This document shows positions 53,250 to 61,862 of a stretch of DNA of 64,000 nt, in pieces. Numbering within the stretch: position 1 is the first letter of the stretch; every line of letters starts with the position of its first letter. Made by a program: the position numbers and the translations under genes. The stretch covers positions 124,001 to 188,000 of the forward strand of contig CAUBJF010000004.1 in assembly GCA_958436175.1 (NCBI GenBank), given 5' to 3'. The stretch is from an uncultured Muribaculaceae bacterium. GTDB taxonomy: Bacteria; Bacteroidota; Bacteroidia; Bacteroidales; Muribaculaceae. The notes beneath the pieces were generated by a model, which ran no database searches, was not told the origin of the DNA, and saw only the letters and a list, made by a program, of their open reading frames with translations.

Positions 53250-53288
53250 AAACAAAGACGGACCCCACTTGAGGCCCGTCTTTGTTTA
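53250..53288. terminator. Bidirectional intrinsic terminator
   Basis: AACAAAGACGG pairs with the CCGTCTTTGTT arm across a short loop, with A-rich DNA on the left and TTTGTTTAG on the right. It serves the inositol-phosphate synthase gene (plus) and the secreted-protein gene (minus). Confidence 0.8.
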
Positions 53289-53319
53289 GTTGCTGTAGGT
53301 TGAGGTTCTTATTATGCTG

Positions 53320-54552
53320 TCAGCGTGACCAGAGTTCTGCTATCACGGGTTCCTGACTGTAGCCGACGGGACAGGCTTCGCTGCGGCGAGCCGCACGATA
53401 GTTGCCGCCAGTCTCGTTGGGACAGGTAATCATTCGCGTGCCGGGCATCTCCAGGTGTCCGTTGGAATCGTTGTCGCGCAGCCACTGCCAAGCATAGCGT
53501 AGCCATTGGTTGCGGTATTCCTCAGGTTGCTGGGCGAACCAAGAGATTTCGTCCCAGCCCCATATGAAGTGCGATTCAAGATTGGCCTTGCCCGGCTCTT
53601 TGCTGATGCCGAAATTGTCGAATTCCACCAGGTAGGGAAGATGCTCTGCGCTCCATCCCGACGGACTCTTACAGCCCATGCTGCGGCCATAGAGGCTGTC
53701 GAGGTAGCCTTTCTGCAACTTGCCATGATATGGCGTTTCGGGAATCTCACACACTCTTAGGGGGAATGAATTGAAGTCAAGCAGGCTTACTCCATCTTTT
53801 ACCATTCCGAAATAGGGAGTATGTGCGTCGAGCAGAACCCATCCACGGCGTGCTTTGTCATGGGCAATCGCTCGGATATGGCCGATAACATCAGCCCAGT
53901 GTTCGCGTTCGGGGTCGTTCATTCCGATAAGCTCAATCTGGCCCAGGTGGAGTGCTTCGACACCAACTTCCATATATGCTCCAGCGAGATAGGTAAACCA
54001 TAATTTCGTTTCAGGACGCGAAATGTCCGGAACACTGCAGCCTGTATGCCAGTGGTCAACCAGCTTGCCATCGGTATTCAGCATGGAATCGTAAGAGAAA
54101 TTACGGTTCTCGACGGGTAGTCCGAAATGCTCGAACACCCATGCCGGAACAGGAACATTGTTGACAGCCGTAGTTATGATTTCGAACAGGCATCCTTGGA
54201 GAACGATATCTGGATCGGCGCTATGCAGGTCACCGGCGATCTGCCGGGCACGAGTCCAGAAATTAGCCTCGTTAAGCAGACTTTCACCGCCCCAGCGGTA
54301 GATTGTCCTGCCAAGGAATTTGGCACCGGTTTCTTTGACCATTCGTACGTCGTCATTGTGATATGAGTAGATACGTCGGCCCTCAGGCTTGTCCGGCATG
54401 AGCAGATAGACCATCGTGATAGATTTGTCAAGATAGTTTTCAAGAACATTGCGGCTCACGCCGGTGCTGTCGATAAGATAATCAGAAGACTGTGACCATG
54501 TTGGCATTATGATCGAAATCGCCAGTGCTGCTGAAAGAAGGAATTTTCTCAT
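53320..54552 (-). CDS. Secreted protein of unknown function, possible glycosidase-like barrel
   Basis: A 410-residue exported protein with a signal peptide (FLLSAALAISIIMPTWS). I recognise no named family. The mature part is rich in Trp and Asp and contains short runs such as VLLDAHTPYFGM and HFIWGWDEISWF, which look like strand ends of a TIM-barrel hydrolase, but no catalytic pair is confirmed. It is not in an operon, stands alone between two terminator-bounded blocks, and has no clear -7 element before it. Confidence 0.6.
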   Translation of the reverse strand: MRKFLLSAALAISIIMPTWSQSSDYLIDSTGVSRNVLENYLDKSITMVYLLMPDKPEGRRIYSYHNDDVRMVKETGAKFLGRTIYRWGGESLLNEANFWTRARQIAGDLHSADPDIVLQGCLFEIITTAVNNVPVPAWVFEHFGLPVENRNFSYDSMLNTDGKLVDHWHTGCSVPDISRPETKLWFTYLAGAYMEVGVEALHLGQIELIGMNDPEREHWADVIGHIRAIAHDKARRGWVLLDAHTPYFGMVKDGVSLLDFNSFPLRVCEIPETPYHGKLQKGYLDSLYGRSMGCKSPSGWSAEHLPYLVEFDNFGISKEPGKANLESHFIWGWDEISWFAQQPEEYRNQWLRYAWQWLRDNDSNGHLEMPGTRMITCPNETGGNYRAARRSEACPVGYSQEPVIAELWSR

Positions 54553-54694
54553 GGCTATTGTTTTGGGTAAAAGTCAATGCCTGCGATGCTTGCCAATGAC
54601 TCAGCAGCTAAATTAACAAATTCCTTCTATGTAGCAAAATAAAAAGCTCGACAGGATATTCGACGTTGGTTTTCCCGCCTTTTTCCAAGGTAGA

Positions 54695-55933
54695 TTAGGC
54701 TACATCGAAGCCGGCTTTGAGGATGGCTTCCTCGACGGCTTTGGGGGCGACGTCGCCGGTGACGGTTGCGCAACCTCTGGCGAGGTCCACTTCTACCTGT
54801 TCTGCTCCTGGCAGAGCCGAGAGGGCTTTTTCGACAGTTGCTTTGCAATGAGGGCAGCTCATGCCCTTGACGGTGTAAGTTGCTGTGTTCATATCGTTTT
54901 GGATGTTATGATGATGCGGATGACGGCGCTGTGCAACAGCGGCGTAAATAAGGAGTGCTACAAGCACTACAGTGCATATAGTATCGAAGATGCCGAAAGC
55001 ATGGTGGCAGGATTCTCCGGCTGCGACACCCGGTAGTGCGAACCATGAGGCCGGCAAAAGAAGGTCGATTATGAGGCCGAACATGATGGAGGTTACAACC
55101 ACCGAGGCCACATAGATGAATGTTGCTTTACGCCCCTGTGTACGGGCAAGTACGAGCATGGATGCGAAGTTGACGGCAGGTCCGGCCATGAGAAGCACGA
55201 AAGCGATGCCGGGCGAGAGACCTTTCATCATCAGCGACAGCGCGATAGGGATGGACCCCGTAGCGCATATATACATAGGCACTGCGATAGCCACAACCGC
55301 CAGCATGGCGAGGAACGGACGCGAGCTGAGGGCGACGAAGATATCATCTGGTACGAAAACCGTGATGAGGGCTGCGACGACGAGTCCTATGACGAGCCAT
55401 TTGCCGACAGATGCTACCATATCCACGAATCCGTAGCGGACAGCTTCTTTCATCTTGCCCCAGAAAGTAGGCTTCAGCTCGGAAGTCGCCGAACATCCGC
55501 TACAGTCGGCATCATATCGATTCTCAGGTGCAAAACGCGAAACCGTCCAGCCACCGGCGACGGCACCGACAAGTGCTGCGATAGGGCGTATGAGCGCGAA
55601 TGGCAGTCCTAAGAGGGAATATGTTGCGGCTATGGAGTCAACACCCGTCTGCGGAGTGGCGATGAGGAAGGATGTTGTCGCTCCCCGTGAGGCACCGCTG
55701 CGCCTGAGCGAGACTGCTGTCGGCAGTACGCCGCATGAGCAAAGCGGAAGAGGTATGCCGAAAAGAGCTGCCTTCACTACCGGTCCGAAACCGGGGCCCG
55801 AGAGATGTCGGCTCATAGATTTATTGCTGACGAAAGCATGTAGGAGCCCTGCTATGAAGAAGCCCAGCAGGATATAGGGCGACATTTCCTGCAGGATGTG
55901 CAAAAGGGATGTGAATATGCTTGATATATCCAT
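54695..55933 (-). CDS. Metal permease with fused C-terminal HMA domain (SO_0444-type)
   Basis: A 412-residue inner-membrane protein predicted to export copper or zinc. About ten spans are visible, including LPLCSCGVLPTAVSLRRSGA and IATPQTGVDSIAAT, which mark the permease family. A His-rich linker (RRHPHHHN) joins a final 65-residue HMA domain with GMSCPHC carrying the CXXC metal site. An in-frame ATG at 54892 at the start of that domain could also yield a free chaperone. The start at 55933 is the first ATG that yields a membrane helix, with a TAATTTTG element upstream. Confidence 0.85.
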   Translation of the reverse strand: MDISSIFTSLLHILQEMSPYILLGFFIAGLLHAFVSNKSMSRHLSGPGFGPVVKAALFGIPLPLCSCGVLPTAVSLRRSGASRGATTSFLIATPQTGVDSIAATYSLLGLPFALIRPIAALVGAVAGGWTVSRFAPENRYDADCSGCSATSELKPTFWGKMKEAVRYGFVDMVASVGKWLVIGLVVAALITVFVPDDIFVALSSRPFLAMLAVVAIAVPMYICATGSIPIALSLMMKGLSPGIAFVLLMAGPAVNFASMLVLARTQGRKATFIYVASVVVTSIMFGLIIDLLLPASWFALPGVAAGESCHHAFGIFDTICTVVLVALLIYAAVAQRRHPHHHNIQNDMNTATYTVKGMSCPHCKATVEKALSALPGAEQVEVDLARGCATVTGDVAPKAVEEAILKAGFDVA

Positions 55934-55956
55934 TGCTTTGTAATTTTTTTCTGATG

Positions 55957-55964
55957 CAAAATTA
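55957..55964 (-). promoter_or_regulatory. -7 promoter element for the permease-HMA gene
   Basis: Reads TAATTTTG on the minus strand, 23 bp before the ATG at 55933. Confidence 0.55.
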
Positions 55965-56022
55965 CAAAACGAAAAGCCTTCCGGCGTTACATGCTTTCGG
56001 GTGCGGCTTGCATAATTCCGGG

Positions 56023-56589
56023 CTATACGGTGTCGAGGCTGCGGCGTAGCCCCTGCGTATTCTTGAGATACTGCGTCGGAGTCATGCCTGTTACTTCCTT
56101 GAACTGGCGTGAGAGATGGGCGGCACTCGAGTAGCCCGTCTTGTCGGCAATCTCTGCCAAGGTGGCATCGCCATAGCCAAGCAATTCCTTGACGTACTCT
56201 ATCTTCTGGAGGATGCTGTAGCGTTCGACGGTGCGCCCTTCGAGGCGCGAGAATATTCGGCTTGCCTGGTCGTAGCTCATGCCGACATGTTCCTCGACGC
56301 AGGCTGAGAGGTTCAGGCGGCACTCATGTTCGTCGCGTAAGTGATGCAGAACGGCCGACTTGATTTTCTCCACTGTCGCGGTGTCGCTGTCGGTGATTCG
56401 TTCGAAGCCCAGGGCTTGTAAGGCCGCATCGATGTCGTGCAACAGGGAATTATCATCTACCGAGGAGGGAACAGAGAAGCTCGCACGGCCCAGTTCGACC
56501 ACCACATCTGTGAATCCGAGGTCTTCGAGGGCGTGACGTACGGCGGCAACACAGTGCCGGCACACCATATTTTTTATCAGCATCTCCAT
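56023..56589 (-). CDS. HMA-AraC fusion regulator, probable metal sensor
   Basis: A 188-residue regulator with an N-terminal heavy-metal-associated domain (MLIKNMVCRHCVAAVRHAL, CXXC at VCRHC) and a C-terminal AraC-type pair of helix-turn-helices (LAEIADKTGYSSAAHLSRQF, then GMTPTQYL). Regulators of this plan would bind Cu+ or a similar ion in the HMA domain and activate or repress nearby transport genes. It lies just upstream of the HMA-fused permease in the same orientation, 89 bp away. Its start is at 56589 or 56583; both are close to the promoter. Function is inferred from architecture and context. Confidence 0.82.
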   Translation of the reverse strand: MEMLIKNMVCRHCVAAVRHALEDLGFTDVVVELGRASFSVPSSVDDNSLLHDIDAALQALGFERITDSDTATVEKIKSAVLHHLRDEHECRLNLSACVEEHVGMSYDQASRIFSRLEGRTVERYSILQKIEYVKELLGYGDATLAEIADKTGYSSAAHLSRQFKEVTGMTPTQYLKNTQGLRRSLDTV

Positions 56590-56596
56590 CAAAGGC

Positions 56597-56604
56597 CAAA
56601 ATTA
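56597..56604 (-). promoter_or_regulatory. -7 promoter element for the HMA-AraC gene
   Basis: Reads TAATTTTG on the minus strand, 7 bp before the start at 56589. The transcript should be nearly leaderless. Confidence 0.5.
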
Positions 56605-56647
56605 GTGAAAAAACTTGGAGTATGGGGGTTCTCAACAAAAATTTGCT

Positions 56648-56655
56648 TAATTTTG
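56648..56655 (+). promoter_or_regulatory. -7 promoter element for the S41 protease
   Basis: TAATTTTG, divergent from the HMA-AraC promoter and followed by the 5'-UTR hairpin at 56668. Confidence 0.5.
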
Positions 56656-56667
56656 TTCCTTAAATAA

Positions 56668-56691
56668 GTGCCGGGATTTTTGTCCCGGCAC
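56668..56691 (+). promoter_or_regulatory. 5'-UTR hairpin of the S41 protease-mfd transcript
   Basis: GTGCCGGGA (56668-56676) pairs perfectly with TCCCGGCAC (56683-56691) around a TTTTTG loop. It begins about 12 bases after the -7 element, so it should form at the very 5' end of the mRNA. A role in stabilising the transcript is possible. Confidence 0.5.
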
Positions 56692-56712
56692 AATCAACTG
56701 TTTATTTCGCGA

Positions 56713-58380
56713 ATGAAACGATTTGCATATATATTGATTGCCCTCGCTGCTGTCGGTGCAGTGTTATGCGGGGCTTCGTCGCCTACATCGGCAAAGAAGG
56801 ACGAGTTTGCACGTAAGCTTCATACTTTCAACTCTATAGTGAAGGAACTGCAGGCTAATTATGTCGATACCCTCGATGCCGTGAAGATTATGGACAAGAC
56901 CATATCGGCCTTGCTCTACCAGATCGACCCGTATACGGAGTACTATCCGTCGGGCAATCAGGATGAGCTGTTGTCCATCTCCCAGGGCAAATATGCTGGC
57001 ATAGGTTCCATAATCCAGAAACGTGGCGACAAGGTCATCATCAGCGAACCACAGTGGGATTCCCCGGCGCGTCGAGGCGGTCTTCGTCCCGGCGACGAAA
57101 TCCTGTCGGTCAACGGCGATACCGTGACTCCCCAGACGGATATCAGCGATGTCAGCCGCCGTCTGCGCGGACAGGCCGGTACGGAAGCTGTCATAGAAGT
57201 CAAACGCCCCTACGTAAAGGATTCTCTCCTGACTTTCCATATCACCCGTGCCGACATAAAAGTCAATCCGCTACCTTATTACGGCGTGCTTCCCAACGGC
57301 ATCGGGTATATCCGGCTTACGACTTTCAACGAATCGAGCGCGCGTCGCGTCAAGGAAGCGGTGCTCGATATGATGCACGATCCTAACTTGAAAGGAATAG
57401 TCCTTGATCTTCGTGGTAATGGCGGCGGCCTGCTTGAGAGTGCTGTGCAGATAGTCGGCAACTTCGTACCAAAGGGTACCGAGATTGTTCGTACTAAAGG
57501 CCGCGATGCCCGTGAAGAGAAGAACTACAAGACTACCCAGAAGCCTCTGGATACCGACATTCCTCTGGCCGTGCTTACCGACGGCGGCACGGCTTCGGCC
57601 TCTGAGATTGTTGCAGGTTCGCTCCAGGACCTCGACCGCGCTGTGATTGTCGGCGAACGTTCCTTCGGCAAGGGTCTTGTGCAGAGCACACGCCCTCTGC
57701 CTTATGACGACATCATGAAGCTGACAGTGGCCCGCTACTACATTCCTTCCGGCCGCCTTATCCAGGCTCTCGATTACAGCCACCGCAACCCCGATGGCAG
57801 TCCGGAACGTACTCCCGACAGCCTGACTCATGAATATGCCACCAAGGCAGGACGTATCGTCCGCGACGGTGGTGGCATAACACCCGATATCACCGTCGAA
57901 TTGCCCGAGACAAACCGTCTGCTATACAATATCATGGCCGATATGTGGGCCTTCGATTACGCCAACAAGTACTTTGCAGCACATCCTGATTCGATACCCG
58001 TCGATTCCTTCCGCGTAACCAACGAAATGTTCGAAGATTTCAAGAAGAGCATCGATCCGGAACGCTTCAAATATGACCGCCAGTGCGAGACAGGCCTTCA
58101 GTATCTCCGCGATGCTGCCAAGACCGAAGGATATATGAACGATTCGGTAGCGGCGCAGTTCGATGTCCTTGCCGCCATGCTCAAGCATGACCTGAACCAG
58201 GATCTGGATATCAACAAGATGGCTATCATCGACATTCTCGACGGCGAACTGGCCTCTCGCTATTATTCCGATGCCGAAATCGTCCGCCGCAGCCTCGACG
58301 GTGATACAGTCCTTCAGTCAGCCATGAAGGTGCTCCTCGATTCCACCGAGTATCGTAAGCTTCTCAGTCCCAAGAAATGA
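56713..58380 (+). CDS. S41 family C-terminal processing protease
   Basis: A 555-residue exported serine protease of the CtpA type. From the ATG at 56713 there is a signal peptide (FAYILIALAAVGAVLCGA), a PDZ domain (SPARRGGLRPGDEILSVNGD), and the S41 core. The catalytic serine is in GGTASASEIVAG and the catalytic lysine 25 residues later in SFGKGLVQ. The C-terminal region of about 200 residues is helical. The stop overlaps the mfd start by 4 bp. The substrate is unknown; family members trim or degrade envelope proteins. Confidence 0.9.
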   Translation: MKRFAYILIALAAVGAVLCGASSPTSAKKDEFARKLHTFNSIVKELQANYVDTLDAVKIMDKTISALLYQIDPYTEYYPSGNQDELLSISQGKYAGIGSIIQKRGDKVIISEPQWDSPARRGGLRPGDEILSVNGDTVTPQTDISDVSRRLRGQAGTEAVIEVKRPYVKDSLLTFHITRADIKVNPLPYYGVLPNGIGYIRLTTFNESSARRVKEAVLDMMHDPNLKGIVLDLRGNGGGLLESAVQIVGNFVPKGTEIVRTKGRDAREEKNYKTTQKPLDTDIPLAVLTDGGTASASEIVAGSLQDLDRAVIVGERSFGKGLVQSTRPLPYDDIMKLTVARYYIPSGRLIQALDYSHRNPDGSPERTPDSLTHEYATKAGRIVRDGGGITPDITVELPETNRLLYNIMADMWAFDYANKYFAAHPDSIPVDSFRVTNEMFEDFKKSIDPERFKYDRQCETGLQYLRDAAKTEGYMNDSVAAQFDVLAAMLKHDLNQDLDINKMAIIDILDGELASRYYSDAEIVRRSLDGDTVLQSAMKVLLDSTEYRKLLSPKK

Positions 58381-61300
58381 CCCTCAGCGATATATGCTCG
58401 CAAATCCTGAGCTCCTCGCGAGAGAAGGCACTCAGGTCGCTCGCGGCAAAGAAAGAAGGACTCGTCCGCGGCGTTGCCGGTTCGTCGGCAGCCATAATGC
58501 TGTCGGGCCTTCCCCGTTCTCGTAGCGGTGCGCCGGTAGTGGTAATCGGCGACTCGCTCGACGATGCCGGTTATCTCTATTTCGACCTTTGCCGTATCGT
58601 CGGCGAGGATTCCGTCGCCATGATGCCATCCGGTTTCAAGCGCGATATAAAATACGGCCAGGTCGACCCTCCCAACCAGATTCTGCGGACCGAAGCCCTG
58701 AACCGTGTCAAGGACGGAAGCCTGCGCTTCATTGTCACCTATCCCGACGCGCTCGCCGAGAGCGTGGCTTCGCGAGAGGAACTCGACACCAGAACACTGC
58801 ATCTGGCCAAAGATACTCCGGCCGATATGAAAAAGGCTGAGAAATGGTTGAAAGACAATGGGTTCAAGGAAGTGGACTATGTGTTCGAACCCGGTCAGTA
58901 CGCTGTACGCGGCTCAATCATGGATATTTTCGGCTATTCAGACGAGCTCCCCGTGCGCCTCGACTTCTTCGGCGACGAGATAGACTCTATCCGCTCTTTC
59001 AATGTCGAGACCCAGCTTTCGGAGACGCGCCATGACTCGGTGTCCATCACAGCCAATGTCGCTCATCGCGGACAGCTCAGCTCTTTCCTCGATTTTATCG
59101 CTGCCGATTCGCTGATTGCCATGCGAAACGAGCAGTACACCCTCGAACGCATACGTGCCATAGGGGCAACGGAAGTGTCGGCCTTTACCTTGCTGACTGA
59201 GGAAGGTGATGCCGATGCACTCGACCTCGTCGTCGATGCCGAACTCTTCGCCTCGAAACTGGCCACTTTCCATCGCCTGTCGTTCACTGCAGCGACGAAC
59301 AGTGGCGAGAGCACTGTCCCGACTCTGGACTTCGACTGTTCGCCACAGGGCATATATCATAAGAATTTCGATCTTATCAGCGAGTCGTTCACACGCCTGA
59401 TAGCCGACGGCTACCGCATGTGCATCCTCTCGGACAACGAGAAGCAGTTCTCCCGTCTGCGCGAGATTTTCGCCGACCGTGGCGACGATATACCCTTCGA
59501 GGCCATCGAAGGTACGCTCCACGAGGGCTTTGTGGACCAAACGGCCAAGATATGCGTCTTTACCGACCATCAGATTTTCGACCGCTTCCATAAGTACACC
59601 CTCAAGAGCGACCGTGCCCGTTCCGGTAAGCTTGCATTGTCGCTCAAGGAGTTGGGACAGATAGAAGTAGGCGATTATATAGTCCATGTCGACCATGGTG
59701 TCGGTAAGTTCGCCGGTCTGCTGCGCACCAACATCAACGGCAAGATGCAGGAGGTGATAAAGCTCGTCTACCAGAACAACGACATCCTGATGGTCAGCAT
59801 CCACGCCCTCCACAAGCTCGCCAAATACCGAGGCAAGGAAGGCGTGCCGCCGAAAATCAACCGCATCGGCTCCGGAGCATGGCAGAAGATGAAGGACCGT
59901 ACCAAGAGCAAGCTCAAGGATATAGCCCGCGACCTCATCAAGCTCTATGCCGCCCGGCGCGACGAGAAAGGCTTCGCCTTCTCGCCGGACTCCTACCTCC
60001 AGCACGAGCTCGAAGCATCGTTTATCTACGAGGACACCCCCGACCAGCTTACAGCCACGCAGGCCGTCAAGACCGACATGGAAAGCGAACGCCCCATGGA
60101 CCGCCTCATATGCGGCGACGTGGGATTCGGAAAGACCGAGATTGCCGTCCGTGCGGCTTTCAAGGCCGCTACCGACGGCAAGCAGGTGGCCGTGCTCGTG
60201 CCGACAACGGTGCTCGCATACCAGCATTACCATACTTTCTCCGAGCGTCTAAAGGACTTCCCCGTCAGGGTCGAATACCTGTCGCGTGCCCGTTCGGCCA
60301 AGGATGTCAAGGAGATACTTGCCGACCTCGAAGCCGGTAAGATAGATATCGTCATAGGGACGCACAAGCTCATAGGCAAGGGCGTGAAATTCAAGGATCT
60401 CGGTCTACTGATAATCGACGAGGAACAGAAATTCGGTGTCGCTGTAAAGGAAAAACTCAAGCAGCTCAAGGTGAACATCGACACGCTCACCATGAGCGCG
60501 ACTCCGATACCGCGTACCCTTCAGTTCTCACTCATGGGTGCTCGCGATCTTTCGACGATAACGACCCCTCCGCCAAACCGTTACCCCATCATCACGAGTG
60601 TAGACGCGCTCAGCGACGATGTCGTTGCCGAGGCCGTCAACTTCGAGCTGGCGCGCGGAGGTCAGGTTTTCTTCGTCAACCACCGTATCGAAGGGCTCTA
60701 CGACCTCGAGGCCATGATACACCGCCTCGTACCGGATGCCCGAACCATTGTGGCACATGGCCAGATGCCTCCCGAGAAGCTCGAGAAGGCAATCAACGAC
60801 TTTACGGCACATGATTACGACATTCTGCTGGCTACAACCATTATAGAGAGTGGTATCGACATGCCTAATGTCAATACGATCATCATCAACAATGCCCAGA
60901 ATTTCGGCCTCAGCGAGCTGCATCAGCTTCGCGGACGTGTAGGCCGCAGTTCGCGCAAGGCATTCTGCTATCTCATGGTGCCGCCCGGGCTGCCCCTGTC
61001 GCCCGATGCACGGCGCCGACTGCAGGCCATCGAAAGTTTCTCCGACCTCGGCTCCGGCATACATATCGCCATGCAGGACCTCGACATCCGAGGGGCCGGC
61101 AACCTTCTCGGGGCGGAGCAGAGCGGCTTCATCGCCGACCTCGGCTATGAGACATACCAGAAAATCCTCCGCGAGGCCGTCGTCGAGCTGCGTACCGAGG
61201 AGTTCCCCGATATCGCCGACAATGCCGCCGACAGCACGTCGGAAGGTGAGGATTACGTTGCCGACTGCGTCATCGAGAGCGATCTCGAACTCCTCCTGCC

Positions 61301-61721
61301 GTTCAACTACGTGCCGCAGGAAAGCGAGCGCATATCGCTCTATCAGGAGCTCGACAGCATAGAGCGCGAGGACCAGCTTGCAGCCTTCGAGGAGCGGCTC
61401 GTGGACCGTTTCGGACGCATACCCGATCAGGCGCGCGAACTCCTGCGTGTGCCGCGTCTGCGCCGACTGGCCCGTAAGCTCGGCATCGAGAAAGTCGTGA
61501 TGAAGCAGGGATCGATGTTCCTCTTCTTCGTCGACGACAGCAACAAGGCATACTACCAGAGCCCGATGTTCGGCCGTCTGCTCAACTATCTGCAGCAGAA
61601 CCCGGAGCGTGTTCGTATCCGCGAGAAGAACGGTCGCCGCAGTTTCGCCATCGACCATGTCGCCACCGTCTCGCAGGCCGTCGAAATCCTCAAACAGACC
61701 CTCGACCTGCCGTCTATTTAG
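58377..61721 (+). CDS. mfd: Transcription-repair coupling factor
   Basis: Moves stalled RNA polymerase off damaged DNA and recruits UvrA. The 1114-residue protein contains the UvrB-like N-terminal region, the polymerase-interaction domain (VGDYIVHVDHGVGKFAGL), and the translocase motor with Walker A DVGFGKTEIAVRA and the DEEQ box (LLIIDEEQKFGV). TRG-region motifs QLRGRVGRSSRKAF and the C-terminal TRCF domain follow. Translation may be coupled to the protease gene by the ATGA overlap. Confidence 0.96.
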   Translation: MTLSDICSQILSSSREKALRSLAAKKEGLVRGVAGSSAAIMLSGLPRSRSGAPVVVIGDSLDDAGYLYFDLCRIVGEDSVAMMPSGFKRDIKYGQVDPPNQILRTEALNRVKDGSLRFIVTYPDALAESVASREELDTRTLHLAKDTPADMKKAEKWLKDNGFKEVDYVFEPGQYAVRGSIMDIFGYSDELPVRLDFFGDEIDSIRSFNVETQLSETRHDSVSITANVAHRGQLSSFLDFIAADSLIAMRNEQYTLERIRAIGATEVSAFTLLTEEGDADALDLVVDAELFASKLATFHRLSFTAATNSGESTVPTLDFDCSPQGIYHKNFDLISESFTRLIADGYRMCILSDNEKQFSRLREIFADRGDDIPFEAIEGTLHEGFVDQTAKICVFTDHQIFDRFHKYTLKSDRARSGKLALSLKELGQIEVGDYIVHVDHGVGKFAGLLRTNINGKMQEVIKLVYQNNDILMVSIHALHKLAKYRGKEGVPPKINRIGSGAWQKMKDRTKSKLKDIARDLIKLYAARRDEKGFAFSPDSYLQHELEASFIYEDTPDQLTATQAVKTDMESERPMDRLICGDVGFGKTEIAVRAAFKAATDGKQVAVLVPTTVLAYQHYHTFSERLKDFPVRVEYLSRARSAKDVKEILADLEAGKIDIVIGTHKLIGKGVKFKDLGLLIIDEEQKFGVAVKEKLKQLKVNIDTLTMSATPIPRTLQFSLMGARDLSTITTPPPNRYPIITSVDALSDDVVAEAVNFELARGGQVFFVNHRIEGLYDLEAMIHRLVPDARTIVAHGQMPPEKLEKAINDFTAHDYDILLATTIIESGIDMPNVNTIIINNAQNFGLSELHQLRGRVGRSSRKAFCYLMVPPGLPLSPDARRRLQAIESFSDLGSGIHIAMQDLDIRGAGNLLGAEQSGFIADLGYETYQKILREAVVELRTEEFPDIADNAADSTSEGEDYVADCVIESDLELLLPFNYVPQESERISLYQELDSIEREDQLAAFEERLVDRFGRIPDQARELLRVPRLRRLARKLGIEKVVMKQGSMFLFFVDDSNKAYYQSPMFGRLLNYLQQNPERVRIREKNGRRSFAIDHVATVSQAVEILKQTLDLPSI

Positions 61722-61837
61722 GTCGGAAGTGTCGACGATTCGGCTGTTTGTCCACAAAGAAGCCATACCGCGCTGATATCGCAAATCTTAAAAACATGTT
61801 TTCCGGCATTTTATAGTGTCGGAAAGATATGTTTTTG

Positions 61838-61845
61838 TACATTTG
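61838..61845 (+). promoter_or_regulatory. Possible promoter for the RHS-tip gene
   Basis: TACATTTG matches the -7 consensus, 17 bp before the ATG at 61863. The -33 position has no good match, so support is moderate. Confidence 0.4.
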
Positions 61846-61862
61846 TAGAAAATCCTCCTCCC

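Noticed and set aside
55934..56323. Extension of the permease frame into the regulator gene
   Set aside because: It overlaps the HMA-AraC gene in another frame and passes a -7 promoter element.
58938..60233. Long antisense frames within mfd
   Set aside because: mfd motifs cover the same interval on the plus strand, and high GC content generates spurious antisense frames.
61790..61836. Stem TTTCCGGCA/TGTCGGAAA followed by T5 as an mfd terminator
   Set aside because: The stem is imperfect and 6 bases separate it from the T-run, so I did not list it as a terminator.
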